Assembly (NCBI RefSeq): GCF_004851605.1
Contig: NZ_CP031093.1
Location: forward strand, 3,720,692-3,784,691
DNA length: 64,000 bases
Origin: Hydrocarboniclastica marina
Lineage (GTDB): Bacteria > Pseudomonadota > Gammaproteobacteria > Pseudomonadales > Oleiphilaceae
Reading direction: 5' to 3'
The translations under genes were made by a program, and so were the position numbers. Below are positions 50,858-58,632 of this stretch, one piece after another. How positions within the stretch are numbered: position 1 is the first letter of the stretch; the number at the start of each line of letters is the position of its first letter. The notes under the pieces were generated by a model. It did no database searches. It was not told the origin of the DNA and saw only the letters and a program-made list of their open reading frames with translations.

Positions 50858-51799
50858 CTACTCCGGTGTTTTTTTCTGGTAGGGGTGAACCTGCTTCCAA
50901 TGACGCGCTATGTCGATGCGACGGCATATCCACACCTGATTGTGCTGCTGCACATAGTCGAGGAAGCGCTGCAGAGCCCGGAAGCGTCCTGGACGACCGA
51001 TGATCCGGCAGTGCAGGCCTACAGACATCATCTTCGGCGCGGTCTCGCCCTCGTTGTAGAGCACATCGAAGGTGTCTTTCAGGTACTGCAGAAACTGCTC
51101 CCCGGAATTGAAGCCCTGGGGAGAGGTGAAGCGCATGTCGTTAGCTTCCAGTGTATAAGGCACCACCAAGTGGGGCACGTCGGCACCGTCGGCGCCCGTC
51201 ACAGTGGTCCAGAATGGCAGGTCGTCACCGTAATAGTCGCTGTCGTACTCGAAGCCGCCCTGCTCCACCACCAGCCGGCGGGTGTTTGGGCTGTCCCGGC
51301 CGGTATACCAGCCCAGGGGCGGCTCACCGGTGAGGCGTGTATGCTGGTCGATGGCTAGTCCCATATAGCGGCGCTCTTCCGCGGCACTCATATATTGATA
51401 GTGAATCCAGCGCATGCCGTGACAGGCGATTTCATGGCCATCCTCAAGGAAGGCTTTAACCACCTCCGGATTACGGGCCAGAGCCATCGTCACGCCAAAG
51501 ACTGTCAGCGGCAGTTTTCGCCGGCGAAACTCCTTCAGAATACGCCAAACGCCCGCCCTTGAGCCGTACTCATAAAGCGATTCCATGCTCATGTGCCGGT
51601 CTGGGTAGGCGTCGGCGCCGATGATGTCGGAGAGGAACGCCTCGGAATGGTCGTCACCGTGGAGCACACAGTTCTCGCCGCCCTCTTCGTAGTTCAGCAC
51701 GAACTGGACAGCGACTCTTGCATTATCGGGCCACTGCGGATGCGGCGGATGCTCGCCGTAGCCACGCATGTCCCTGGGATAGCTTTCTGCTTCAGTCAT
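50858..51799 (-). CDS. puuE: Allantoinase, PuuE type
   Basis: A 313-residue metal-independent allantoinase of the polysaccharide-deacetylase fold, opening allantoin to allantoate. PuuE features include FVLNYEEGGENCVLHGD near residue 31, the SRAGVWRILKEF region, HEIACHGMRWIHYQ and GWYTGRDSPNTR. The start overlaps the stop of the upstream regulator (ATGA). It precedes allantoicase, so the order follows the pathway. Confidence 0.92.
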   Translation of the reverse strand: MTEAESYPRDMRGYGEHPPHPQWPDNARVAVQFVLNYEEGGENCVLHGDDHSEAFLSDIIGADAYPDRHMSMESLYEYGSRAGVWRILKEFRRRKLPLTVFGVTMALARNPEVVKAFLEDGHEIACHGMRWIHYQYMSAAEERRYMGLAIDQHTRLTGEPPLGWYTGRDSPNTRRLVVEQGGFEYDSDYYGDDLPFWTTVTGADGADVPHLVVPYTLEANDMRFTSPQGFNSGEQFLQYLKDTFDVLYNEGETAPKMMSVGLHCRIIGRPGRFRALQRFLDYVQQHNQVWICRRIDIARHWKQVHPYQKKTPE

Positions 51800-52482
51800 G
51801 TCGGTTTCTCAAGTCCACACCCCTTCAGGATCACATCGGTCAGAAACTCAGCCGCATGGTCAAAGTCCCGCTTCTCGTATTCGGCCTTGTTCTCGACCAT
51901 CAGAATCTGAACCTGGAAGTCGGCGTAATGTTGTGTGGATGACCAGACCAGGAAGATCAGTTGGACCGGGTCCACTGCCGCCATGCGCCCATCGTCAATC
52001 CAACGCTGGATTACCTCTGCCCGACCCCGAACCCATTCGCGCATGCTGGTGCGCAAGTGGTCCAACAAAAATGGGGCGCCCTGAATGATTTCCATGGCGA
52101 ACAGGCGCGATGCCAGCGGGTAACGCCGGGACATCTCCACTTTGGTATGGATAAAGTTCGACAGGGCCTCGGCCGGGTCGTCCTCCGGACTGATATCGCT
52201 GAACACCTTGTTCCAACGCGCCAGGATGTCGTCAAACATGGCGCTGTACATCCGCTTCTTGTTGCTGAAGTAATACAGCACGTTGGACTTGGGCAAGCCT
52301 GCCCGTTCGGCTATGTTCTGGATGGTTGCCCCCCGGAACCCGTGCTGGGCAAACTCCTCCTCCGCAGCCTGCAGAATCTTTTCCCGATTACGCTCACGTA
52401 TTCTCCCAGGCCGGTACCTCCGGTTGCCGGCTTTGATTGTCGTTCCTTCGAGTGGCGTATCTGCGACTGGGTTGTAAGTCAT
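51796..52482 (-). CDS. RutR-like TetR-family regulator
   Basis: A 228-residue TetR regulator. The N-terminal HTH (EEEFAQHGFRGATIQNIAER, then AGLPKSNVLYYFSNK) and the C-terminal segments SRRYPLASRLFAMEIIQGAP and FLVWSSTQHYADFQVQ closely resemble RutR of E. coli, which binds uracil or thymine and controls pyrimidine and purine genes. It heads the allantoin degradation operon (overlapping puuE). Palindromes like the RutR operator occur upstream of several other operons in this window (26759, 30768, 31087, 34909, 57055), so it may be a local master repressor, perhaps responding to a purine or urate-type ligand. No site is visible directly before its own gene. Confidence 0.85.
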   Translation of the reverse strand: MTYNPVADTPLEGTTIKAGNRRYRPGRIRERNREKILQAAEEEFAQHGFRGATIQNIAERAGLPKSNVLYYFSNKKRMYSAMFDDILARWNKVFSDISPEDDPAEALSNFIHTKVEMSRRYPLASRLFAMEIIQGAPFLLDHLRTSMREWVRGRAEVIQRWIDDGRMAAVDPVQLIFLVWSSTQHYADFQVQILMVENKAEYEKRDFDHAAEFLTDVILKGCGLEKPT

Positions 52483-52551
52483 GGGATTCTCACTTGTTGT
52501 CCATGTGTTCAGGATTCCGGCAGGGTGATTCTGCCGGAATCCCGTTACGGA

Positions 52552-53328
52552 TCAAAAGTGGAATTTCACCAGGGCGCTCACAGAGCTTTGAGTGTCAACA
52601 AGGGTATCGTCGAGCCCGAACTTGTTGTTCCAGTACTGGTACTCGACACCCGCGAAGAGCACACCCGGCTCGCCCCAGAAGTTGCTAACGTCAAGCTTGA
52701 TCTGAGGAGTGAACTGGAATTCGGACTTATGATCGCTGGCCGCGGTGGACCAGTCGATATAACCGTCAACCAGGAAGAGAGCCGGCCCCAAATTGAAAGG
52801 CACACCCCAGCTCACAGTCATCTGCCAGTCGTCACTGATCTCGCTGTTGTTTACATAGTAAAAGCCGGTATTGAAGTAAGTGAATGCGGGAACGTCCCAG
52901 GCCAGACCAAAACCGGTTAGGTAGTTGTTAGCCTCAGTGCCGCCGCCAAACTCGTACTGCGCCGCCAGCATGACATCCTTGACCGGGCCGAATGACAATT
53001 CTTTGCCCGTCAGCCAGCTGCCGCTGAGGCTCGGTGCGAACTCGCCATAAACATTATCCTCTCCGTCGCGGCTGCTCCGGGGCTGGTCACGGTCGATGAA
53101 GAAAAATGTTCCCCCCCAGTTGTGGACAGTCAAATTCTCGAAGGTAAAGTAAGTAGCTTCTCCCTTACTGCCGCCGTCGCCATCTGGATCAAACTCGACG
53201 TACTGATAGTCGGCGCTGTGTAGCAAAGAGATACTTGACGCGCCGAAAAATTTCTCAGCGTGGGCCGCGGGGGCAAAGGAGGCTGCTGCAACACAGCCAG
53301 CAATCAGCGTTTTACGAAATGCGTTCAT
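52552..53328 (-). CDS. Tsx/OmpK-like outer-membrane channel
   Basis: A 258-residue outer-membrane protein. It has a signal peptide (MNAFRKTLIAGCVAAASF, cleavage near AHA-EKF) and alternating hydrophobic beta-strand pattern, ending in Phe (VKFHF), as needed for Bam assembly. FFGASSISLLHSADYQYVEF near the N-terminus fits nucleoside-specific channel Tsx/OmpK (DUF5020-like) proteins. It presumably lets nucleosides or purines cross the outer membrane to feed the importer encoded at 53387-56937, with which it is probably co-expressed. Confidence 0.83.
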   Translation of the reverse strand: MNAFRKTLIAGCVAAASFAPAAHAEKFFGASSISLLHSADYQYVEFDPDGDGGSKGEATYFTFENLTVHNWGGTFFFIDRDQPRSSRDGEDNVYGEFAPSLSGSWLTGKELSFGPVKDVMLAAQYEFGGGTEANNYLTGFGLAWDVPAFTYFNTGFYYVNNSEISDDWQMTVSWGVPFNLGPALFLVDGYIDWSTAASDHKSEFQFTPQIKLDVSNFWGEPGVLFAGVEYQYWNNKFGLDDTLVDTQSSVSALVKFHF

Positions 53329-53386
53329 GGTTGAGCCTCATGGTTACTACTTCGGTTATCGTTGAGATGTAAAACATCAGTTGCTG

Positions 53387-54307
53387 TTAGCGGCCGGGCC
53401 GGAATGGCTGACCGAGGGAAAGTGGCGTATTCAGTCGGGTTCGGGCCGGATTCCAGGACAGCAGGACCAGCATCAGAATCGTCACCACGTAAGGCAGCAT
53501 CGCCAGCAGCTCGGTCGGGCTGTCCCAGCCCAGCCCCTGCAAAACGAGGTGGAGGATGCTGGCCGCCCCGAACAAGTACGCACCAAGCAACACCCTTTTC
53601 GGCTGCCAGGTAGCGAAGACCACCAGGGCGAGCGCAATCCAGCCGCGTCCGGCGGTCATGTTCTCTGTCCACATGGGCGTATAGGCGAGAGAGAGATAGG
53701 CACCGGCCAAGCCTGCCATACCGCCGCCAAACGCCACTGCCAGGTAGCGCACGGCCAAAACCCGCAGACCATTGGCATTGGCCGCATCGGCAGATTCACC
53801 CACGGCCCGCAGTAAAAGACCTCCCCGGCTATGTCGAAGGAAGACATGCACAGCAGCAAAAGCAGCCAGCGAGGTGTAAACCAGCACGTCCTGATTGAAA
53901 AGAACCCTACCGATAACCGGTATATCGCTTAGCAGGGGAATCGCAACAGCTGCGAAGCCGTCAATGGACTGTCCCACGAAGCCGGCGCCGACAAACGCAC
54001 TCAACCCGGTACCGAATATGGTCAAGGCCAGCCCTGCGGCGTACTGATTGGCAGCCAATGTGACCGCCATGAGCGCGAACAGCAGTGACATGGCTATGCC
54101 CGCTAATACAGCAGCGGCTAAGCCGACCGCAAGGCTGCCGGTTGCTAGAGTAGCGACAAAGCCTGCTACCGCGCCCATCAGCATCATGCCCTCCTGGCCC
54201 AGATTGAGGACGCCGGAACGCTCGCAGATCAGTTCACCGAGCGATACCAGCAGCAGGGGCGTGCCGGCGATGACCGTAGCGGCCAAGATATTGGTCAGAA
54301 GATCCAT
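53387..54307 (-). CDS. BMP-type ABC transporter permease (second)
   Basis: A 306-residue permease (BPD_transp_2 family, YufQ/NupQ type). Start at 54307 (MDLLTNILAATVIAGTP) is one base after the stop of the upstream permease. GELICERSGVLNLGQEGMML is the diagnostic motif. It pairs with the permease at 54309-55415. It is the last ABC gene before the Tsx-like channel gene. Confidence 0.9.
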   Translation of the reverse strand: MDLLTNILAATVIAGTPLLLVSLGELICERSGVLNLGQEGMMLMGAVAGFVATLATGSLAVGLAAAVLAGIAMSLLFALMAVTLAANQYAAGLALTIFGTGLSAFVGAGFVGQSIDGFAAVAIPLLSDIPVIGRVLFNQDVLVYTSLAAFAAVHVFLRHSRGGLLLRAVGESADAANANGLRVLAVRYLAVAFGGGMAGLAGAYLSLAYTPMWTENMTAGRGWIALALVVFATWQPKRVLLGAYLFGAASILHLVLQGLGWDSPTELLAMLPYVVTILMLVLLSWNPARTRLNTPLSLGQPFRPGR

Positions 54308-54308
54308 G

Positions 54309-55415
54309 TCAGGCCTCCTGCGGCGCAGCCAGAGCTGGCGCACCGGCTGTTGTCACGGCCGGCTTACGCAGCCGGATGCGGTAGTGGATGAAGGCATCGC
54401 AGGTAAGCAAGTAGAACAGCAGCAGCCCTTGGAACAGGCCGGTCACCGCCTTTGGCAGATTCATTGCGATCTGCAGCATCTCGCCGCCGATAAATGTCAG
54501 TGCCATGAGGGCGCTAGCCGCCACAATACCCAGCGCATGCATGCGCCCGAGAAAGACCACAATAATGGCGGTATAGCCGTAGCCTGGCGAAACCTGGGGC
54601 ACCAGCTGGCCGATGGGGCCAGTCACCTCCGACGCCCCGGCCAGGCCAGCGGTCGCGCCGCCGACCAGAAAAGCAAACCAGGTCAGGCGGCGCGAACCGA
54701 AGCCGGCGAAGGCCGCCGCTCGGGTATCCTGACCCAGCACCTTGAGTTGAAAACCGATGAAGCTGTGCGAGAACAGGAACCACACCGCCACACCGGCCAG
54801 CAATCCGAACGCCAAGCCGAGGTGAAGACGGGTACCGGGTATCAGGGCCGGCAGGAGAGCGCTATCGGCAAACATAACTGACTGCGGAAAGCCGAAGCCG
54901 AAGGGATCCTTGAGGGGGCCGTGAACCATGTAAAGCAGCAGGTTCAGGGCGATGTAATTGAGCATGATGGTGGTGAGGATTTCATTACAGTGCAGGTGGG
55001 TTTTCAGGAACGCGGGGATGGCCGCCCAAAACGCGCCCACCATCAAACCTGCGCCGAGCACCAGCGGCAGAACCCAGAAACCGTCGGCCTCCAGCAGCCA
55101 CACAGCCATCGCGCTGGCACCAAGAGCGCCCATCAGGAAGTGCCCTTCCGCTCCGATGTTCCAGAGCTTTGCCCGATAGCACACTGTAAGTCCTGCGGCA
55201 CACAACAGCAGCGGCGCCATCTTTAGCCCCAGCTCTGCCAGACCGTGTACGTCACTGATGGGCGTGATAAAGAAGAACGTCAGCGCCTTGACTGGGTCCT
55301 TCCCCAAGGCTAGAAACAACACAAAGCCGGTCATTACCGTTAACAGCAAGGCCAGCGCGGGTGAGGCCCAACGCATCAGGGAGGAATCGACGGCACGACG
55401 CTCAAGCTGCAGCAT
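54309..55415 (-). CDS. BMP-type ABC transporter permease (first)
   Basis: A 368-residue permease (YufP/NupP type). The start at 55415 (MLQLERRAVDSSLM) was chosen since it overlaps the ATPase 3' end by only 14 bp. WNIGAEGHFLMGALGASAMA and HCNEILTTIMLNYIALNLLL match the family. It forms the channel with the downstream permease. Confidence 0.9.
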   Translation of the reverse strand: MLQLERRAVDSSLMRWASPALALLLTVMTGFVLFLALGKDPVKALTFFFITPISDVHGLAELGLKMAPLLLCAAGLTVCYRAKLWNIGAEGHFLMGALGASAMAVWLLEADGFWVLPLVLGAGLMVGAFWAAIPAFLKTHLHCNEILTTIMLNYIALNLLLYMVHGPLKDPFGFGFPQSVMFADSALLPALIPGTRLHLGLAFGLLAGVAVWFLFSHSFIGFQLKVLGQDTRAAAFAGFGSRRLTWFAFLVGGATAGLAGASEVTGPIGQLVPQVSPGYGYTAIIVVFLGRMHALGIVAASALMALTFIGGEMLQIAMNLPKAVTGLFQGLLLFYLLTCDAFIHYRIRLRKPAVTTAGAPALAAPQEA

Positions 55416-56937
55416 CAGCGACCTCGTCGCGGCTAAAGTCGCCCGCCATCCAGCGCCCCAACTGTTCGATACTGACACCCGACGTGGGGGCCAAGGGCGA
55501 CAACCGACCGTTACAGAGGGCGCCGAGGCGGCCACATAGCTGATACAGCTCGTCCAGATCCTCGGATATCAGCAGCACCGCCGTACCGCTATTTCGTAGC
55601 CGGACCAGCGCCTCATGGATAGCCACGGCGGAGCCGACATCCACACCCCAGGTTGGATGGGACGCCACGAGCAGGCGCGGACTCTGGAGGGCTTCGCGAC
55701 CGATAATGTACTTCTGCAGATTGCCGCCGGAGAGGCTGCCCGCGGGGCTTTCCTCGCCGTTGCAGCGCACGCCGAAATCGTTTATCACCTCACGGGCGAA
55801 CGCCTTTACCCTGGCAAAGCGGATCAAGCCCTTTTGTACCAGCCCCTGACTGGACGCTGTCAGCAGAGCGTTGGCTGCTAGCGACAATTCTGGTACCGCG
55901 CCGCGACCAAGTCTCTCCTCCGGAACAACAGCCATACCTAGCCGCCGGCGCTGAGCGGGTGACAGCCCGCCGATGGCGTGCCCCGCCAGACGGATTTCCC
56001 CGTCCGAGGTTTTGACTTCGCCTGATAACGCCTTCAGCAGTTCGTCCTGACCGTTGCCTGCTACCCCGGCGATGCCCACGATTTCACCCTGCCGCAAGGA
56101 AAAACTCACATCGGCCAGGCTGGCCCCAAACGGGTCGGCGCTCTTCCAGCACAGCGCATTCACCTCAAGGAGGGCCTCGCCGGGCTCGGCCGCATCTACT
56201 CGGGTGGAAACAGGCGTGTCATCCCCCACCATAAGACGGGCGATGTCTAGGGTAGAAACCTCTGCCGGTCGGCATTCGCCACTGACTCGGCCCTGTCGGA
56301 GCACCGTGGCGGTGTCGCAAAGGCTACGAACTTCTTCCAGCTTGTGGCTAATAAAGAGAATGCTACAGCCGCCCTTTGCCAACTGGCGAAGCGTGGCGAA
56401 TAAGGACGCAACTTCCTGTGGCGTAAGCACCGAGGTAGGCTCGTCCAGTATCAACAGCGTGCTTTCCTGAATAAGGCAGCGGACGATTTCCACCCTCTGT
56501 CGCTCTCCCATCGATAGCGTGCTGACAAACCGGCGAGGGTCCAGCGCCATTCCGTAGTATTCGGATACCTCACGGATCCGCTGCGCCAGTCGACGGCGAT
56601 CGCGGGCCTGATTCGCCGGGAGCCCGAGTGCAATGTTCTCGGCCACGGTCAGGGTTTCGAATAGGGAAAAGTGCTGAAACACCATGCCGATACCCAGCTC
56701 CCGGGCCCGGGCTGGGCTATCTACCTTTACCGCATGACCGTTCCAGATTATCCGGCCCTGATCCGGCTGAACCAGGCCGTAGATCACTTTCATCAGCGTG
56801 CTTTTTCCAGCGCCATTCTCACCCAACAGAGCATGGATCTGCCCTGCCTCCACGGCTAGATCAACACCGTCGTTGGCCCGGCATCCGGGATAGTCCTTAA
56901 CGATGTCCTCCAACTTCAGCCGTAGCGCTGCACTCAT
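55402..56937 (-). CDS. Dual ATP-binding protein of a second nucleoside-type ABC importer
   Basis: A 511-residue protein with two ABC domains. The first has GENGAGKST, LSMGERQRVE and LLILDEPTSVL; the second has GVAGNGQDELL and LSGGNLQKYI. The ATG at 56937 follows GAGG at good spacing; longer in-frame starts (56949, or TTG at 56958) are possible. It is divergent from xdhA across a region with RutR-like palindromes. Unlike the importer at 38623-43303, no binding-protein gene follows; the operon goes on to two permeases and a Tsx-like channel. Confidence 0.9.
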   Translation of the reverse strand: MSAALRLKLEDIVKDYPGCRANDGVDLAVEAGQIHALLGENGAGKSTLMKVIYGLVQPDQGRIIWNGHAVKVDSPARARELGIGMVFQHFSLFETLTVAENIALGLPANQARDRRRLAQRIREVSEYYGMALDPRRFVSTLSMGERQRVEIVRCLIQESTLLILDEPTSVLTPQEVASLFATLRQLAKGGCSILFISHKLEEVRSLCDTATVLRQGRVSGECRPAEVSTLDIARLMVGDDTPVSTRVDAAEPGEALLEVNALCWKSADPFGASLADVSFSLRQGEIVGIAGVAGNGQDELLKALSGEVKTSDGEIRLAGHAIGGLSPAQRRRLGMAVVPEERLGRGAVPELSLAANALLTASSQGLVQKGLIRFARVKAFAREVINDFGVRCNGEESPAGSLSGGNLQKYIIGREALQSPRLLVASHPTWGVDVGSAVAIHEALVRLRNSGTAVLLISEDLDELYQLCGRLGALCNGRLSPLAPTSGVSIEQLGRWMAGDFSRDEVADAAA

Positions 56938-56978
56938 AGACAGCCTCATATCGCTCAATCAGGTAACTGGCCGCAAAA

Positions 56979-56994
56979 CTGACCATGCAATCAA
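56979..56994. promoter_or_regulatory. Weak RutR-like half-palindrome in the xdh/ABC divergent region
   Basis: CTGACCATGCAATCAA has one full half-site (TGACCA) and a degenerate second one. It lies 76 bp from the better site at 57055, similar to the 70-bp spacing of the pair at 30768/30838. Confidence 0.35.
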
Positions 56995-57054
56995 CATTTG
57001 AAGGACGAGCAATATGTTTGCCAATTATTAATATCAGCCCAAAAAAACAATAAA

Positions 57055-57070
57055 CAAACCATTTGGTCAG
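57055..57070. promoter_or_regulatory. RutR-like operator between the ABC importer and xdhA
   Basis: CAAACCATTTGGTCAG holds the complete ACCANNTGGTCA core, followed by ATTTTTGCAG as at the other strong sites. It lies in the 231-bp region between the divergent ATPase and xanthine dehydrogenase starts. Confidence 0.6.
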
Positions 57071-57168
57071 ATTTTTGCAGAATCCCGGGTATAAGTCGGC
57101 CCGCCCCGGTTTCTGTAAGAGGGGGTAGCCTCCCAGACCTTGCCTACTGCCTGGATACGGAGAGAAGC

Positions 57169-58632
57169 GTGATCGAATTCGTACTCAACGGACGCCCTCA
57201 AAAACTTGACCAAGTCGACCCAAACCTGAGCATTCTGGAGTGGCTACGCACCAAAATGCGGCTTACTGGCACGAAAGAGGGGTGCGCCTCCGGAGACTGC
57301 GGCGCCTGTACCGTTATCATCGGAACTCCTGACCAGTCGGGCAAATTTCAGCATGAAGCGGTAAACAGCTGTATCAGCCTTATAGGCAGCCTGCACGGGA
57401 AACAGTTGATCACCATCGAGGCCTTCAGGCAGGAGCCCGGTCATCCGGTACAGCAAACCATGATGGAACAGCACGGCGCCCAGTGCGGCTTCTGTACGCC
57501 AGGTATTGTGATGTCTCTGGTGGCGTTGCACGCCAGCGGGCAACCGGACGCCAGCAGCGAACGAGCTATCCTTGAGGCGCTCTCTGGCAACCTGTGCCGC
57601 TGCACCGGCTATCGACCGATCGTCGCTGCCGGGCGCGAGGCCTTGGTCCAGGCCTGGTCACCGGACGACGAAACACATCCGGCGGCGTGTCTGGTGCAGG
57701 AAAAACGGGCTTTGGAGGCCACCTTGAGCACTGGCGTAGGTCTGTCATTACCCGACGGGCCACGCTACGACGCGCCACAGACGCTGGACGAACTGCGGAA
57801 ACTTCGCGGGCGTTTTCCCGAGGCGCGTCTGATTGCCGGGGGTACTGACCTGGCACTAGAAATCACCCAGCAGCTGAAGACCCTGGAGCACATGATCAGT
57901 GTCGAGCGGATACCGGAGCTGTCGGGCTGCCGTGTGGAAGGCGACGAGCTGGTTATCGGCGCCGCCACAACCTACCGCCGGTTCCACCGACCAATTTCGG
58001 ACCGGTGGCCGGCGTTCGATGGCATGCTGAGCCGGCTAGGCTCGCTGCAGATCCGCAACCGGGGCACCGTCGGGGGCAACATTGGCAACGCGTCCCCCAT
58101 TGGCGACATGCCGCCGCCGCTGATCGCGCTGGGCGCGACCTTGGTGCTGGACGGGCCTGATGGTGAACGCCGGCTGCCGTTGGAAGCGTTCTTCCTGGGT
58201 TACCGGAAGACCGACCTGCAGCCCGGCGAGTTTATTCATTCAGTGCGCGTGCCAATGGCCCAGCCGGGGCAGCGCCTGTTCATCTATAAAGTCTCCAAGC
58301 GGCTGGATGACGATATCTCCGCGGTTCTGGGCGCCTTTCAACTAACTCTTGATGGCAACGAGGTGGTGGCCTGTCGACTGGCGTTTGGCGGTATGGCGGC
58401 CACTCCAGCCCGGGCACTGGCGGCCGAAACCGCCCTGTGTGGCCAACCCTGGACCGAAGCCAGCGTTGCTCGGGCCATAGCCGCTCTGGCCTCCGATTTC
58501 CAGCCCCTGAGTGATGTGCGCGCCTCGGCGGGTTATCGCCTACAGGTGGCTGGCAACCTGTTGCGCCGGGCTCTGCTGGCGTCCGACCCCCGTCATAACG
58601 ATGAACCGATGCTGGTGACCGATTATGCGTAA
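57169..58632 (+). CDS. xdhA: Xanthine dehydrogenase small subunit (2Fe-2S and FAD)
   Basis: A 487-residue subunit. The GTG at 57169 was chosen (GGAGA six bases upstream; VIEFVLNGRPQKLDQVDPNL begins the ferredoxin domain). The two 2Fe-2S clusters are held by EGCASGDCGACTV and by QCGFCTPGIVMS...GNLCRCTGYRP. The FAD domain (about 190-470) contains LIAGGTDLALEI and GNIGNASPIGDMPP. The protein passes electrons from the molybdenum subunit to NAD. It overlaps xdhB by 8 bp. Confidence 0.93.
   Translation: MIEFVLNGRPQKLDQVDPNLSILEWLRTKMRLTGTKEGCASGDCGACTVIIGTPDQSGKFQHEAVNSCISLIGSLHGKQLITIEAFRQEPGHPVQQTMMEQHGAQCGFCTPGIVMSLVALHASGQPDASSERAILEALSGNLCRCTGYRPIVAAGREALVQAWSPDDETHPAACLVQEKRALEATLSTGVGLSLPDGPRYDAPQTLDELRKLRGRFPEARLIAGGTDLALEITQQLKTLEHMISVERIPELSGCRVEGDELVIGAATTYRRFHRPISDRWPAFDGMLSRLGSLQIRNRGTVGGNIGNASPIGDMPPPLIALGATLVLDGPDGERRLPLEAFFLGYRKTDLQPGEFIHSVRVPMAQPGQRLFIYKVSKRLDDDISAVLGAFQLTLDGNEVVACRLAFGGMAATPARALAAETALCGQPWTEASVARAIAALASDFQPLSDVRASAGYRLQVAGNLLRRALLASDPRHNDEPMLVTDYA

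Noticed and set aside
51961-52920. A 319-codon plus-strand frame opposite the TetR regulator and Tsx-like genes
   Set aside because: It runs antisense across two well-supported genes and the gap between them; the product has no recognisable features.
54048-54881. A 277-codon plus-strand frame opposite the BMP-type permeases
   Set aside because: Antisense to two membrane permeases; hydrophilic, Gln- and His-rich product typical of a shadow frame.
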